The notes below the pieces were generated by a model. It searched no databases, was not told the DNA's origin, and saw nothing but the letters and a program-made list of their open reading frames with translations. A stretch of DNA of 64,000 nucleotides from Rotaria sp. Silwood1 (taxonomy: Eukaryota > Rotifera > Eurotatoria > Philodinida > Philodinidae): positions 1 through 64,000 of the forward strand of contig CAJNOP010000533.1 of the NCBI GenBank assembly GCA_905250075.1. Direction: 5' to 3'. Below, piece by piece: positions 11,089 to 23,505 of the stretch (its first letter is position 1; the number at the start of each line of letters is the position of its first letter). The position numbers were made by a program, and so were the translations under genes.

Positions 11089-11982
11089 CTAAGCTTGTTG
11101 AGATAGATTTAAATCATCATGTTGTTTTACAATTTGATAAACATCTCTTGTCGAAGTTATACCATCATTTTTAACATCAGTATTAAATTTTTTCGGTAAA
11201 GAAAGATACCAATATGCAAAACCAACAAAAATTCCTCCACCAATAATATTTCCCAATGTCACTGGTATTAATACATGTAAAATATATTTACCAATAGATA
11301 AATTAGCACCAAGAATCATACCCATTTGAACTGTAAACATATTAGCAATTGAATGTTCATATCCAACAACAATAAAAACACATATTGGTAAATAAATACC
11401 AAGAATTTTTGAATATAATTCACGTGCACTTGAAGCTAACCATAATGAAAGACATACAAGCCAATTACCACCAATACCACGTAAAAATATTTCATACCAT
11501 TTAATATTACCTTTTGTTTCAGCTAATTGTATAGTAAATAAACGATATGGATCATTAGAAAGAAGACCTGCATAATAAACAAGTATATATTGAAAAAATA
11601 AACAACCGATAAGATTTCCAAAAAATGAAATTATCCATGATAAAATAAGATCAAACCAAGTTGTTTTTCTATGTAATGTTGATATTATTAATATCATTGT
11701 ATTACCAGTAAATAAATCAGCACCAGTTATAACTATTAGAACAAGACCAATAGGAAATACAATACCTTGTAACAATTTATGTATACTAGGACCAAAATTT
11801 TGAATCATTGGAGTACTACCACCACCTACTATTAAGAGAAGTAGACCACCAAATGATAATAGAACACCAGCAAAAAATCCTTTAATAATCATATGATCAA
11901 TTCTTTGTTTCGTTTTTTGAACTCCATAAATTGATATAAGTTCAATTGTATCTTGAAAATTTCGAGTATCTATTGTTGTCAT
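11089..11982 (-). CDS. Formate/nitrite transporter family channel
   Basis: A single-exon 297-residue protein of the FNT (FocA/NirC/NitA) family. Six hydrophobic segments span about residues 32-270. Family landmarks are visible: GADLFTGNTM in the broken second helix, RGIGGNWLVCLSLWLA in the fourth segment, and GYEHSIANMF in the broken fifth helix carrying the conserved central His. These proteins form pentameric channels for formate, nitrite or related weak acids. The wording FTGNTM and FLRGIGGNWLVCL resembles fungal NitA-type members more than bacterial FocA (recalled, not searched). FNT proteins are not typical of animals, so horizontal acquisition is inferred. Codon use is AT-rich like its neighbours, suggesting long residence. 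Confidence 0.92.
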   Translation of the reverse strand: MTTIDTRNFQDTIELISIYGVQKTKQRIDHMIIKGFFAGVLLSFGGLLLLIVGGGSTPMIQNFGPSIHKLLQGIVFPIGLVLIVITGADLFTGNTMILIISTLHRKTTWFDLILSWIISFFGNLIGCLFFQYILVYYAGLLSNDPYRLFTIQLAETKGNIKWYEIFLRGIGGNWLVCLSLWLASSARELYSKILGIYLPICVFIVVGYEHSIANMFTVQMGMILGANLSIGKYILHVLIPVTLGNIIGGGIFVGFAYWYLSLPKKFNTDVKNDGITSTRDVYQIVKQHDDLNLSQQA

Positions 11983-14040
11983 AGATAATTGAAATCTTAT
12001 TAGTTTTATATCTAGAAGAATATACTACCAAGTGTATATTATATTCAAAATTATAGTTCAATGAATTTTTACACAATTGGATTAAACATATTACATGACT
12101 TGTTATTGAGTATGAGTGTCTGATATTATTTTAAATTTTGTAATGATATCATAGAACTATTTATAATATTTAAACAGCTAAATTAACAAATTAAATGTAT
12201 AGAAAATCATGATTATGTAAAGAATAGTAAAATTTTGCATCGATAACTAAAAAAATATTTTCATGTTTACTATTTGTGATTGATGAGTCTCTCATATGAA
12301 ACTAATCATTTAAAACCTATACACGAATAGCAACTATAAGCGATATAGACACATGATTGTTGTTTATCAAAAAATATATGCGTCGATGATGAATGCAAAG
12401 TAACAGATAAAATAACATATCTCTTAATTTAGAAAGAGCATTCATGTGTGACGCATGCGTTTTGTCTATCACTGTATTTGCATGCTAGACATGTGTAGCG
12501 TATGGTATTTTATATCCGAGTTTATTGACTATATGTATGAAAGAGGGATAGAAAAAAGAAAACTAAGTATTACGATGATTTACGACATTTGCATACAATA
12601 AAAATAAAAGATTAAGAAGAGCTAAAAATATAACAATCAATGTAATAAATGGCCTCAGTCTGTTAACAATTTTGAAGTGAAGTTCTCAAGTAAATCATGA
12701 TGTTAAATATAACAAGTTGAATACACGCGTTTGCAGAGTTCAACACGAGCTGTGTTTAACTTCCTTGAATCTCTGAAAAGAACCGACGTGTCAACAAAAT
12801 AAAAAAAATTCAAAACAAAAATAAATCATGGATGTTGTCTATTTTATTTATAATTAGTTTAGAAGAAAGTTCATCATCATGAGTAAACTTGATTCATCAT
12901 TTTGCTCATCTAATGTCGATTGGTAACATAGAAAAGTGCATTTTCAATGTTTTGATGTTGATAAAAAAAAGTCAAGGAAGTTTTGAACTATAAGATGCTG
13001 GGAAAAAATGAAATGAACAATATTTGAAGAATAACTGAAACGTAGCAGAAAATAATTGAGTTTTTTTTTTCCTGTAATAGATCGATTTGTATCCATTAAT
13101 TTCAACATACTAGTGTAAAAAAAAAACGGAATCAACTCGATTTAATATCGAAGTAAAAATTGATTAATGTCTTTAAGTTAAAATATTCTATACCTGTTGA
13201 GATCTGATTGTGTTATATTCTCTGCTCTTTTGAATCAATCATATTTTTCATCTCGAAGCAATCTATCTGACAACAATAGAAAGAATAATGAAATGATATT
13301 CAAAAAATGCATCATTTTATGAAGGCTTTCGATAAGATCGAATATACTATTGACTTAAATTAGAAGAAAGATGAACTGTAACTGAAGAGTATGAATATAA
13401 CACAAAAATTTTTCTTCACTCCTACCCTCATACTTTTCCTAATGGGTGGAAATTATCTTTGACTTTTTTATTTAGTTTTCTAGTAGCTAATAGTTATTTT
13501 TAAATGCTAGATCTCATCAAAAATTTTATTATGAAATCTGTACTTCTTTTCTTCGTTTATAAATTCTCCTAATATATTATTTTTAAACTTATGTTAAATT
13601 CATTTTAATTTATATTTTTGTTTATTATACGATTTAAAAACAAGTACGCAGTTGTTCATGGAGATATAATATCATCAAATAACAAAATTTGAAAACTTCA
13701 CATTCAGAAGAAGAACTCATTTATATAAAATAGCAATATTTTTTCAAAAGAGAATAAAAGACTATGATTTAATTAAAAGATGAATCATTGAATTTTTCTG
13801 GTTATGGACTATCATGTACTGAATTGGGCCAAAAGAATATAGATACTCAAATTAATTTACTTGAAACAAAAATGAATATTAATCGACAATATTCTTATGA
13901 CAAGAACAGTCCCATAAACATGATCACATGTTGGAAAATTAGACATAAATGAGATTTAGTTATTAAGGACAACTGATAATCGATTAGTCTAATTAAAATA
14001 AAAAGTTTGTCAGCTGTAGAATTACAAGCGTAAAAAAAAA
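11983..14040. other. Long AT-rich intergenic stretch
   Basis: About 2 kb without any convincing exon, repeat end or RNA gene on either strand. Confidence 0.5.
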
Positions 14041-14049
14041 GTAAGATCA

Positions 14050-14640
14050 ATTATTAAGTTCAGAAAAAAAAATGAACTCCAGGAAATGCATGAGTAAATG
14101 TTATATTTGTATTTTCTGGTTGTGACGCAAGAGAATATGAATTTATTCCAATTGATTTTAGATGGATTTCCATTGACACGGTTCAATACGAATAGAACTT
14201 TACTATGATTGTGTAATGATCGAAGTAATGGAAGAAGTTCTTGTACGAATAAAATTCGATCATAATAGTGTAAAGCTAGTTTATTGTCAATATTTTCTGT
14301 TGTTGGTGTTCGACCTGCCATAGTTAAAATCAGCATGTCAACTGCATTAATCTTCTTTGTTACTGCTCGAATTCCAGACATGAGTGAGACATCAGCACGA
14401 ATAAATTTTGGATTTGAACCTAATTGTGATAGGATAGCATTAGCAGCCGATTCATTTCATCCAACAATGGTTATACTAGCAGATGGACAATGTCGAGCTA
14501 TTGCTCGACCAATACCTGATGTATCACCAACGATTACAACATTTGGAGGTGGTTTTAAAGAAGATAGAATACGAGCGTTTGAAGCAGTTGCTGCTCGTAC
14601 AGCGGCGGATATTTTCAATGATTAGTTCTAAAGAAGAAAT
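14050..14640 (-). pseudogene. Short-chain dehydrogenase/reductase, broken
   Basis: The minus strand encodes a Rossmann-fold start, PNVVIVGDTSGIGRAIARHC, with the cofactor glycine motif TSGIGRA. An in-frame TGA follows (near 14443, where IVG*NESAA probably had CGA Arg). The frame resumes through KFIRADVSLM (the D-V of SDRs) and LALHYYDRILFVQELLPLL. After KINWN there is a shift; the other frame gives SQPENTNITFTHAFPGV, the conserved SDR HAFPG block. The region that should hold the catalytic Tyr-x-x-x-Lys is missing, and there is no good start codon. Clear remnant of an oxidoreductase. Confidence 0.8.
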
Positions 14641-15548
14641 GTTTTGTAATACTAGACCTGAATTAAACATTTTTTTTACACAATCATGATTACTAATAAA
14701 ATGACTACAACAAATACAAATATATCAAACTTGACCCTTCTGTAATCTTGAAATATCTCAATTTACAGAATCAAGAATGATAGAATACAGTAGATGATTT
14801 CCTCTGTAGTCACTATGTGAGATTTCTAAGGGTTTTAAAAATTAATTACGGAAGTTGCAATTAGGTTCGGCATTCGTCGATGAGTAGTCATCTCTTGTTT
14901 CATAATCATAGAACAGTTTGTTTACACTTTTAGTATGTAATGACTTCTGTTGAGTATTTGTCATAATTGGAATTCTCTATCGTACTATTAACAGAAATTC
15001 GTTGCAATCTACTGAAATTTCTTAAAAATCATTCATGATTAAATTACCTTCATGGATCATTTGGTGAACTTATTTATTATCATTTTACTAAGAATTTACC
15101 TCCTGAGGACGGTAAAATAGTACGTCGGATAAAGTCCGATGCCTATCGAACAGTTTTAATGAAAACTGTTTGACTAAAACTCAACTCTCTTACATATGAA
15201 ATTTACGTAATTTTTTTTAGTATACTTACCTTCTGAATCAGTTGACATTCATCTCTTACGACCTTAGATTTATTAAGTTGTATCAAAGATCACTGATTCT
15301 GCTTCGATTTTTGTTTATTCAATACCATTCGTTCGTAACATGCGGTAGAGAAAAGCTAATACTCAGTACTTTGAAGTTTTGTTCATGGTCTTCATATACG
15401 ACAGTTTCTGATTTTCTTCATCGATTAAGATTTGTCATTAAATTGATTATTATTTTGCTGAAGCTAAATGCTTTCTGCAAAAGTAGAAAAAAATATAAAA
15501 TACAAAGTAGATAGTGATTCGAGTTTATTACATAGATTAGTGTGATGT

Positions 15549-16575
15549 TCATTCAGTTTTCAAACTATTTGTTGGATATGAAATAGTATGTTTTTCGAGT
15601 ACATAATATGATGGGCCCAGTTTACTCATAGATAATCCATGATAAGCCATTTCAACTCGTTTCAAAAATTCCAGCTTTGTCTCACCAGGTAAAACAGTTA
15701 TTGGAGCCGATCCAGGCATACTTGCGAAAGCGACAGCTCCATTAGTCATTAGTTCATCTTTCTTGTCAGCACTTATATTTTTTAACTATTCCGTAGTACA
15801 TACTTCATAGCAGATTGTTAGTCGACTTTTCGATTTTTGAGGATAAATAACTCAATGAATGCCTGGCTTAAGTCGATTTTGTGTTATTCAAGATGCCGCT
15901 TCTTCTAACCAGATGACACCAATATTTGGTTCTAAAGGTCCATCTACCCACTCATTGTTCGTCATATTTTTCAATTGAAGTCCTTTATGTGTCGATAAAA
16001 TACTAATTGAAAATAATCCTGGATCATAATGTGGAACACAGTTGACTTCTTCAGTTGTTTGTCCGTTCTCTGGTGGTTGAAAGCCACTTTTTTTTGTTGA
16101 AGTAAGATACAATGTCGAGCATACCAAAATGCTCATCTTGAAATGGAAGATCGGCACGTTCGATAAGAGATTATAAAGATGGCTGTTGTTGAAATACTGA
16201 ATGATGATCAAGAACTTCGATTAAACGTATCTAATACTTGAGAAAGATAGTTCAACGGTTGAACAAGTGTCGTTGGTACCAGTCCTTTATTTGCAAATTG
16301 ACCAAAATAACTTTCAGTCAGAAGTTTGATTCCTTCTTTATGATCCGTTTTAGAATATCCATATATAGCCAAGTGCTGTGAATATCTACTCTTACTATTA
16401 TCAGACTCGAAAAATGTCGACAGTTGTTTGGTCAATATTTTGTCTAGAATGAATTTGGTTGGTAAAAAGACGATTCAAATTCAGTTTCCATTCGTTTTAT
16501 TTCAGTAACATCATTAAGATTTAATATTTTATTTAAATCAATAATGACTTGTGTTTTCTCGTTCGATGAAGACAT
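15549..16575 (-). pseudogene. 2-oxoglutarate/Fe(II)-dependent oxygenase, broken
   Basis: Starting from ATG 16575-16573 the frame is lost within about 45 codons, then recovered as FFESDNSKSRYSQHLAIYGY and, after another shift, as PHYDPGLFSISILSTHKGLQ. This is the H-x-D metal site and the GLQ strand of isopenicillin-N-synthase-like oxygenases. Downstream, KPGIH*VIYPQKSKSRL carries the second His and the 2-oxoglutarate-binding Arg-x-Ser region. It is interrupted by TGA in place of Arg after GIH, with further TGA and TAG stops on either side. At least two shifts and three stops make it a pseudogene. It sits about 900 bp from the SDR remnant on the same strand. Confidence 0.8.
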
Positions 16576-18860
16576 GTTTGAGAAATTATGTGGGTCAAGT
16601 TAAAAGTATTGTTTTCTTTTTGAATATATTATAGTTACTCGACAACTGCTTTGCTATATAAACAAAAGAAGAGTTATTGCACAAAGTTTTTCGCATGTAG
16701 TGTCATTGATTGTGAAATTATATAAACACATTGCTTACTTACTGAAAACTATGACTATCGGTGTCAACTCATCAGCTCAGTTTTGACTGGATAATTTTAA
16801 ATGAGTAGTCGAAATCTGTACGCTTCTCGATACAACTGTTTCCTGTTCTCTTTATGTGAGTCATGGAATGATACGAAGGAGCATACTCAAGATTAAATCT
16901 CATTAACACTGGATGGATCACTTAATATTCAGATATCGAATCAGTTCTACTTATTCTATCATAATTTTCTAAATACAAAAGTTGAATACTACGTCTATTG
17001 ATCTTTGCCACAGTACTTGAATATGAATGGCCAAAAACAGTAATAGGCTCTCATATTATTAAGAGACAAATACAGTATATTTGTCTCATCGCATGCGTCA
17101 TTCGCATCAAGCAAAGACGAGTTGCATGATAAGTGCGTTAACGTTTTTTTCTTTTCGTACGCAAGTGATGTGTTTACACATGGCGTGCGTAGCAGTTTTC
17201 ATTGGCGCAGATAATGTTCAATCAGAAAATGATGAATAACACACTTTATTAGCTGTTTTTTCCCAAAATACAACAAGTCAATTCTTTGATGCAGTGGCAG
17301 TGAAGAAGTATATACTTGAAACAACGCTTTAATGTGTCACAAGATGATAGATTGTTAGACGTGGCTTGTCACATATTAATGGTTTTTCTACATGAGATAA
17401 AACCGACTGCAATTACTAGATAATCTCTCAAAATCATCTTATGTTCAGGAAAATTTATTGAATACAATTCCTTCGAATCTGAATGTTATTCTATCGATTT
17501 ATATTTGTCTCTTCGACTTTTGTAGAACTTCATGTAAAGTATATCGATGCAACTTCGATGAAGTTGAAGCATCCAATTCACATAAGAATGCTGTGTTAAA
17601 AAAGAAGAACCAAAATAGAAATAAGGAAGAGAGAAGTCAAGAACACGACACATAACGAGCAAAAGTGTTTATTGAGTTATATAATTCATTGTCTATCCTA
17701 TTAGATCAAGCAGTCTAACAATAGAGAGCTTCATTCTTCAGATTGTAACTTCGACTTACTATTTTTATAATAAATCCGACAAAAAAGTCGAAAATCGATA
17801 TTGTTTTCATTTGATTGATGTGTAGCTTGATGTTTTAGTTCCATTTTGACATCAATAGAAATAAAGATCAATACCGATCTAGTACAAAACGTCTACCAGT
17901 ATCCCCAGTTGGTCTGGTATCTTCATGTCAAACCGTTTCCAACTCCAATTTGTACTAAGTTTTCTCGCACATTCTAAGAGCTTTTAACTAAACAAAACTA
18001 TGGAAGCTTCTAGTAGTCCATATATGAACTCATTAGAGAATTTTATGTTTCGGATATGAGTGTGGATAAATAGAAAGTCTTGATGCTCATCCATCTACAC
18101 TCAAGATCCAGAGTTACGATATTGTCAAGATTACTCGTTAGGAGGGATAAACACCTTAAGCAAATCAAGCGAACTATGTTTTTCAAATTGTTTATTGTTG
18201 AATAGATGAAGTTCAACAAGTTGATGTTTATATAAGGGTTTTGTCGTACCGCAGATAGAGAAGACTTCTTACTGGTATGAAAAGAAGAGGAATCAAGATG
18301 AAGAAGGTAGGCAAGTACATTCAGAAGTACGACAAAAACGATCGCCGGGAGAAACCTTTTGATTGATTTAAATAACACAGAATTTTATCGATAGGTGTGG
18401 GTGTGAACGTCGGTGAGTGTGAAAATGGTTTTCTTTTCAGATCTACACCCACACTCACACACCCCCATATCAACATTTTCCTCTTCTTACTTTCTATTTT
18501 CAAATGTGAGTGAACCCACATGTTCATTGGTGGGGAGGCACATTACAGACATATAAGATATATGTCTTCACGCATTCTGTTCTTATCGATATTCTTCTTG
18601 AGTCATTGGAAGAGAAAACGAAGATAAAGAAGGAATAAAAAAGATCTTCTAATAATGCGTCAGATGATGATGATGTGTGTGTGTTTGTGTACCAACAAAT
18701 AGATAATGACTCCTCTTCATTTTATCAGTTTTTAGTGACACAAAGCTAACGTCATTACATTGCGTAAAGCAAGCAATAACAGAATGAGTATATATTTACG
18801 TAGCTATTTTATTGCATACTCTATCAAAAATTTTAGAAATTCTTCAGAAAGAAATTGGCG
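16576..18860. other. Intergenic DNA with a GTGTGGGTGT inverted repeat
   Basis: No supported exon. Bases about 18394-18470 hold an imperfect palindrome (aggtgtgggtgtgaac ... ctacacccacactc), similar in wording to 48502-48570. The rest is unremarkable AT-rich sequence. The promoter of the Ly6-like gene should lie at the right end. Confidence 0.4.
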
Positions 18861-20799
18861 ATGCGAGTGTTCATTTTAGTTGTTTTGGTTGTTGGCTGTG
18901 TTGGCAGTGCTCAAATTCTGATTGATAACGTGCGAATCTCCTCTAGTGGCTCATCCGATGCTACAACTTCAAAACCTACCACTAGGCCAGCTACGACTTC
19001 GAAAGCTACTACTAGGCCAGCTACGACTTCAAAGGCTAGTACTAAACCAGTTACGACTTCAAAAAGTACTACTAGACCATTTACTACTTCAAAAGTTACC
19101 ACTAGGCCAGTTACGACTTCAAAGGCTACTACTAGACCATTAACGACTTCAAAATCTACTACAAGACCAGGAACGACTTCAAAAGCTACTAGTAAACCAG
19201 TAACGACAGCTTCCCCATACATCAACTGTTACTATTGCGACAATATAGGCCATCCATGCCCACAACCATTCATTCCATCTCATCCAAATGTACTGATTCT
19301 TCCATCATATAATAGATTCTGCGAAGTAAGTAAAATCATAATGAAGCCATAAAGATTCGAAATAATTTATTCGATTTGTTTGTATATCTGGATAGCTAAA
19401 TGACCAGTAACGCATTATGAAGGATATGAGTGTGGGTGAAGAGTGAAGGTACTCATAGTCCACTTTATAGGTACTTTCAAAAAGAAATATTCCTTTCATA
19501 AAAAGTAGTGATCGGAAAAATTTCAACGATTCTTTTCTGTAAAACTGAATCATGTTTTTGAGATAAAATTTTGGTGTAGAGCATATAATGATTCATCCAT
19601 TGCTGATCATATTGTCGATCACTGATGAAAGTACCTTAAGTTTTCTCGAACCTATTTACAAAAAACGCCATTCATTTACATACTGACAATTACATTTTCC
19701 TTGATTATCGTCAGTCCCCTTCCTGAAGCCCAGGTCTTCTATGCTTTACCATCCTAATTGTGTAAATCGTATATTGTACAGCGCGGCAAAATTCTTTCCT
19801 GCAAGACACAACCGGCAATACTATCGACATCTTAAGCACAGTCATATTGTTTTAGAAAAAAACACTCTTGTAGTTGATAGTAGGTGTTGATCTTCTTTTT
19901 ATTCATACGTACACCGGCAACTCATATCGACACTCCATAATCATAGCAGATGGCTGAAAACAAGTGTCTGACAGAGAAATTGTCCTAGATCTCTGATAGT
20001 AGTACACCGTTTCTTAGATCTTATTTGGGAATGATATGAGAGCGATCTTAAAATTGAAATGAGTTTTTATGAATCTTAATCTATTTTCGAAAAAAATTTA
20101 TTAAGATTTATTAACATTGGACAGTTTTTAATAACTACAGTTTCCCAAAAGACGATTATTGACTAAGGTATCAAGAATAAGAAAGTTACAGCAGAGATTT
20201 ACTTTTCAATTTTTCTTATTTCTTCACTCGTCTACCAATAAAATAACTCATCGAACAAAATGTCTTACAAGTGATCTTCTGATTTGAATTCTGAATGATC
20301 GGAGAACTTTCAAAAAAAATCTCAAAATTACGATGAAGTTTTTGACGTACATAGTTCTACATAATTCTCATCGTAAGAAATAGTTAGATTTCAGAAGTGA
20401 ATCTTATATCGCTCGCTACTATTAACTATATTACGAATTTATATTATTGCTAAAAGTGCTTATTGTACTGATAATAGATTTATATTGGTTTAATGAAGAT
20501 TAAGAATCTATTCTTTCTTTCTTAAGCGAAAGTATCTATTTTCATAATGCACTTTCAATGTTCTATCATTTCAGAAAATAAGTCCAAATAATGGTGATGC
20601 GGGACTTATTACTCGCGGACCAGCAAATCCAGGTAATTGCAACCGAAGCGGTTGCTATAAGAAAAATATTAACAATCTATGGATGGAAGTCTGTTGCTGT
20701 GACAGAAATATGTGTAATCTGGGTATCAAATCAGTGAAATCATCGACTTGGGCACTTGTACTCAGCACTTTGGCAGTGATTTTACTCCGAAAATTTTAA
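18861..20799 (+). CDS. Secreted/GPI-anchored Thr-rich repeat protein with Ly6-type domain
   Basis: Two exons (18861-19325 and 20575-20799), phase 0 across a 1.25 kb intron, give 229 aa. An N-terminal signal peptide (MRVFILVVLVVGCVGSAQ) is followed by about ten copies of a 12-residue unit of the type TTSKATTRPxTT (residues ~30-112), a likely heavily O-glycosylated stalk. Then comes a cysteine module: CYYCDNIGHPC, FC, CNRSGC and VCCCDRNMCN. That is ten cysteines ending in the CC...CN signature of three-finger Ly6/uPAR domains. The C-terminus is hydrophobic (TWALVLSTLAVILL) and ends in KF, consistent with a GPI-attachment signal. A surface protein is inferred; ligand unknown. An in-frame TTG two codons upstream is not the start. 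Confidence 0.8.
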
Positions 20800-22631
20800 G
20801 TGGCACAATGTGCTTTTGTTTTTTGAAAAATTGAAAGTCTTATCAATAAAATTGATTCATGAACGAAATTGTATTACATTCACTGTTTACTCCTAAGAAG
20901 TATACCTTCTTTCCTTGCTGGATAAAAATTTGCAGAGCAATTTACTGGAAAACCAACAACAGGATAGAATGAATGGTTTTGTCATTTTTGTTTCCTACGA
21001 AAATCGAAGTCGACTGATTTTTTTTTCAACTCGACAGAACCAGTCAGTTTAGTATTTAGATTAGTTTCTGTTCATTTAACATATCATCGTCGACATACAC
21101 TAATACAAAAAATGAAAGAAGAAGAAATTTTTCATTAAGTAATTCATAATAACTTATATTGAATAATGTCGATGATTTGTTTTGTCTCGTTTCCTTCAGT
21201 AAAGATACAATTTTTTTTACAAGAATTGATATTTTCTTATTTAAAATCATTATTTAACATGACTGAAAGACTTCTCAATTCGTATAAAGTTATTAAGGGT
21301 ATCCCCTCTTCCTTATTTTTCAAGCGTCTGTACAACGACTTACTCGAAAAATTTCAAATTAAATATCCAGGGTACTCTAAAAAGTGCATATTTTTGTTTT
21401 TGAATAGAGCTTTTTTTCTCTAAGAACTACAAAAAATACTCAATCCAAATAGCGAAACGTATCAAACTGGAGAAACGAAGGCGTTTCTGCGCTTTTTTTT
21501 AATGAAAAAATAATTTCGAGAAAAAAGTTTCAGTATGCATATTTCATCAAAATTCAAGGCAATCCTAAGCTATGCGAAGTTCGACTAGTAAAATCCTAAA
21601 ATTTTCATTTCAATTTGTTGAATTCATCCTGAAATATATGTAGTTGATTGAAAACTAAATTTTACTGTTTGACAAATCATGACAAAAATACTATGTTGTA
21701 CTATTAAATAAATAGCTGAAAAATGAAGAGGACACACGATGTAAGTAGATAGTGTTTGATATATAATTTCCTTTAATATCAGTTCATGGAGAACTATGTG
21801 GTACCTATGATTCGAATTCTACGTATGGTAGAAAATTCAAGGTAAAACAAAACAAAAAAATATGAACTAATGGAATCTTGTCTTATTTCAAGTGAATCAA
21901 CTTCTTGACTAAATACGATTATATGATAAATATTTCAATTAATTTATTGATGGGCATCGAATTTCGTCTTGACTAGGGATGTGCAATTTCAGTCTACTGA
22001 TAACTGACGTCATCGATTCAGTGAGCATTGGCACAGCAGCAAAGCAGAAAAGTACTTTTCTGATATGTAAATCTAATGGATCGATATGAACAGAAGCATT
22101 ACCCCTTTCTAATTTGAGATTTTGGAAGGCTACATCTCTTTGCTTTGAAGACCTGGATAGGACCTTTTCAAATGGCAAAATAGCTGTCGAGATGAGACTT
22201 TCGTTATTATATAGGAATTATCAAGAGTAGAAAATCTCTGAAATGAATCATTATCTTGGATCTTTGTTCTCGAATCGTATCTAATCTATCAAACTTTGAT
22301 ATATATATCGACATATAATCATTAAGCAACATTTATAGAACGCTAAATCTATTGATTGAAATACATAATGATCAGCACAATAAGAAAAAGCAACGATATC
22401 ATTCACTTCGTTTCTATGCACAATTCTTGCTTGAATACTTTATTTCTTATCTTAAGCTAATAAATCAAAGTAATATTTCTCAGAAAGAAAATACTATACG
22501 CAGAAATTGTTTTTCATTTTTATTACTTCTATGTTGGAAATTTGTATGAAGTTTGACTATGAAAAATATTGAGATAATGCATTGTAAAATAAGAAACTAT
22601 TTGTTCTGTCAAACAGGCAAAGAATATCGCC
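20800..22631. other. Intergenic DNA
   Basis: No supported gene. A 79-codon minus-strand frame at 21939-22178 has protein-like composition but no recognisable motif, partner exon or repeat, and I leave it uncalled. Confidence 0.4.
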
Positions 22632-23249
22632 ATGTCGAGTCTATTCGCACAAAGAAATGAGTTCGAAGTAGAACGCACAGGAATTCGCGTAAATGTACCT
22701 AATAATGATGTAGCACGACTCATGTATTACCTAAATTGTGTATGCATAGTAATTGATTGTAACAATGAGCCTAGCATTCAACGTTATACAACTTATCAAA
22801 ATTGGTATTCTTTATCATTGGACGAGCAAAAGGTACTTCTTGCATTGTGTTATACATTCAATCCAGATGTATTACAAAATAAAGTTTTCTTTCAATATGA
22901 TGCTCTATGTCAAAATGGTTCTAATGAATTCTACGAAATTCGACAAGCACGCAGTCAATTTTTAATTCATGAATCGATTCTTATAGCGGGACGTCAACAT
23001 CATATTAATAATATTATGGCATATAAAACACAATGGATGTCTAGAAATTATTACGAACCGAGACAACGACTTGTAGCACGATTGAATAATTCAAATACAC
23101 CTGCTGTTACGAAATCATCTTATGTTGGAGTATCATCTAGCAGATCGAAAACATGCAAGTACATATGGTGTGGTATTGTTTGTTTTTTCTGCATCATACC
23201 TGGTATTATTGGAATAATTGTTGCTATTGTAAATGCGGTTAAGAAATGA
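22632..23249 (+). CDS. Unrecognised tail-anchored membrane protein
   Basis: A single-exon frame of 205 residues starting MSSLFAQRNEF. The body is soluble and mainly helical, with a His/Tyr/Arg-rich stretch (RQHHINNIMAYKTQWM, then EPRQRLVARL). It is followed by a Ser/Thr linker and a terminal hydrophobic helix (IWCGIVCFFCIIPGIIGIIV) preceded by Cys and Lys and ending VNAVKK. A single C-terminal anchor without a signal peptide suggests post-translational insertion into ER or mitochondrial membrane with the body in the cytosol. No family recognised. A family A MITE lies 43 bp past the stop. Confidence 0.62.
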   Translation: MSSLFAQRNEFEVERTGIRVNVPNNDVARLMYYLNCVCIVIDCNNEPSIQRYTTYQNWYSLSLDEQKVLLALCYTFNPDVLQNKVFFQYDALCQNGSNEFYEIRQARSQFLIHESILIAGRQHHINNIMAYKTQWMSRNYYEPRQRLVARLNNSNTPAVTKSSYVGVSSSRSKTCKYIWCGIVCFFCIIPGIIGIIVAIVNAVKK

Positions 23250-23292
23250 TAATTATGAATATTTCTAAATACATGATTTATAGTGATCAGAC

Positions 23293-23505
23293 CAGAGATG
23301 GACAAAATCGCATCGCGCCTCCCTGCGCCACTGCTCGCGCCTAGGCGCTACGCACATCTCTCTTTCTCTTTGCTCTACCAATCAGTTTCTCAAACTCCAC
23401 CGAATACCGGGATGCTCTAAGCATGCGCTCATCGAAGCTCAGACTAGTGTAGCGTAGGCGTGAGCAACGGCGCGGGGAGACGCGGTGCGACTTTGTCCAT
23501 CTCTG
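23293..23505 (-). mobile_element. hAT-type MITE, family A, copy 2
   Basis: 213 bp, reverse orientation relative to copy 1, with CAGAGATGGACAAAATCGCA ends. Perfect 8-bp duplication gatcagac at 23285-23292 and 23506-23513. Confidence 0.93.

Noticed and set aside
18394-18470. Palindrome of GTGTGGGTGT type, similar in wording to 48502-48570
   Set aside because: Too short and imperfect to define element ends or a target duplication; noted only in the region entry.
18911-19225. Minus-strand frame with repeated VAFEVVTGLVV
   Set aside because: It is the antisense shadow of the TTSKATTRP repeat exon of the Ly6-like gene.
21939-22178. Minus-strand 79-codon frame
   Set aside because: Protein-like composition but no motif, no splice partners and no repeat relationship.
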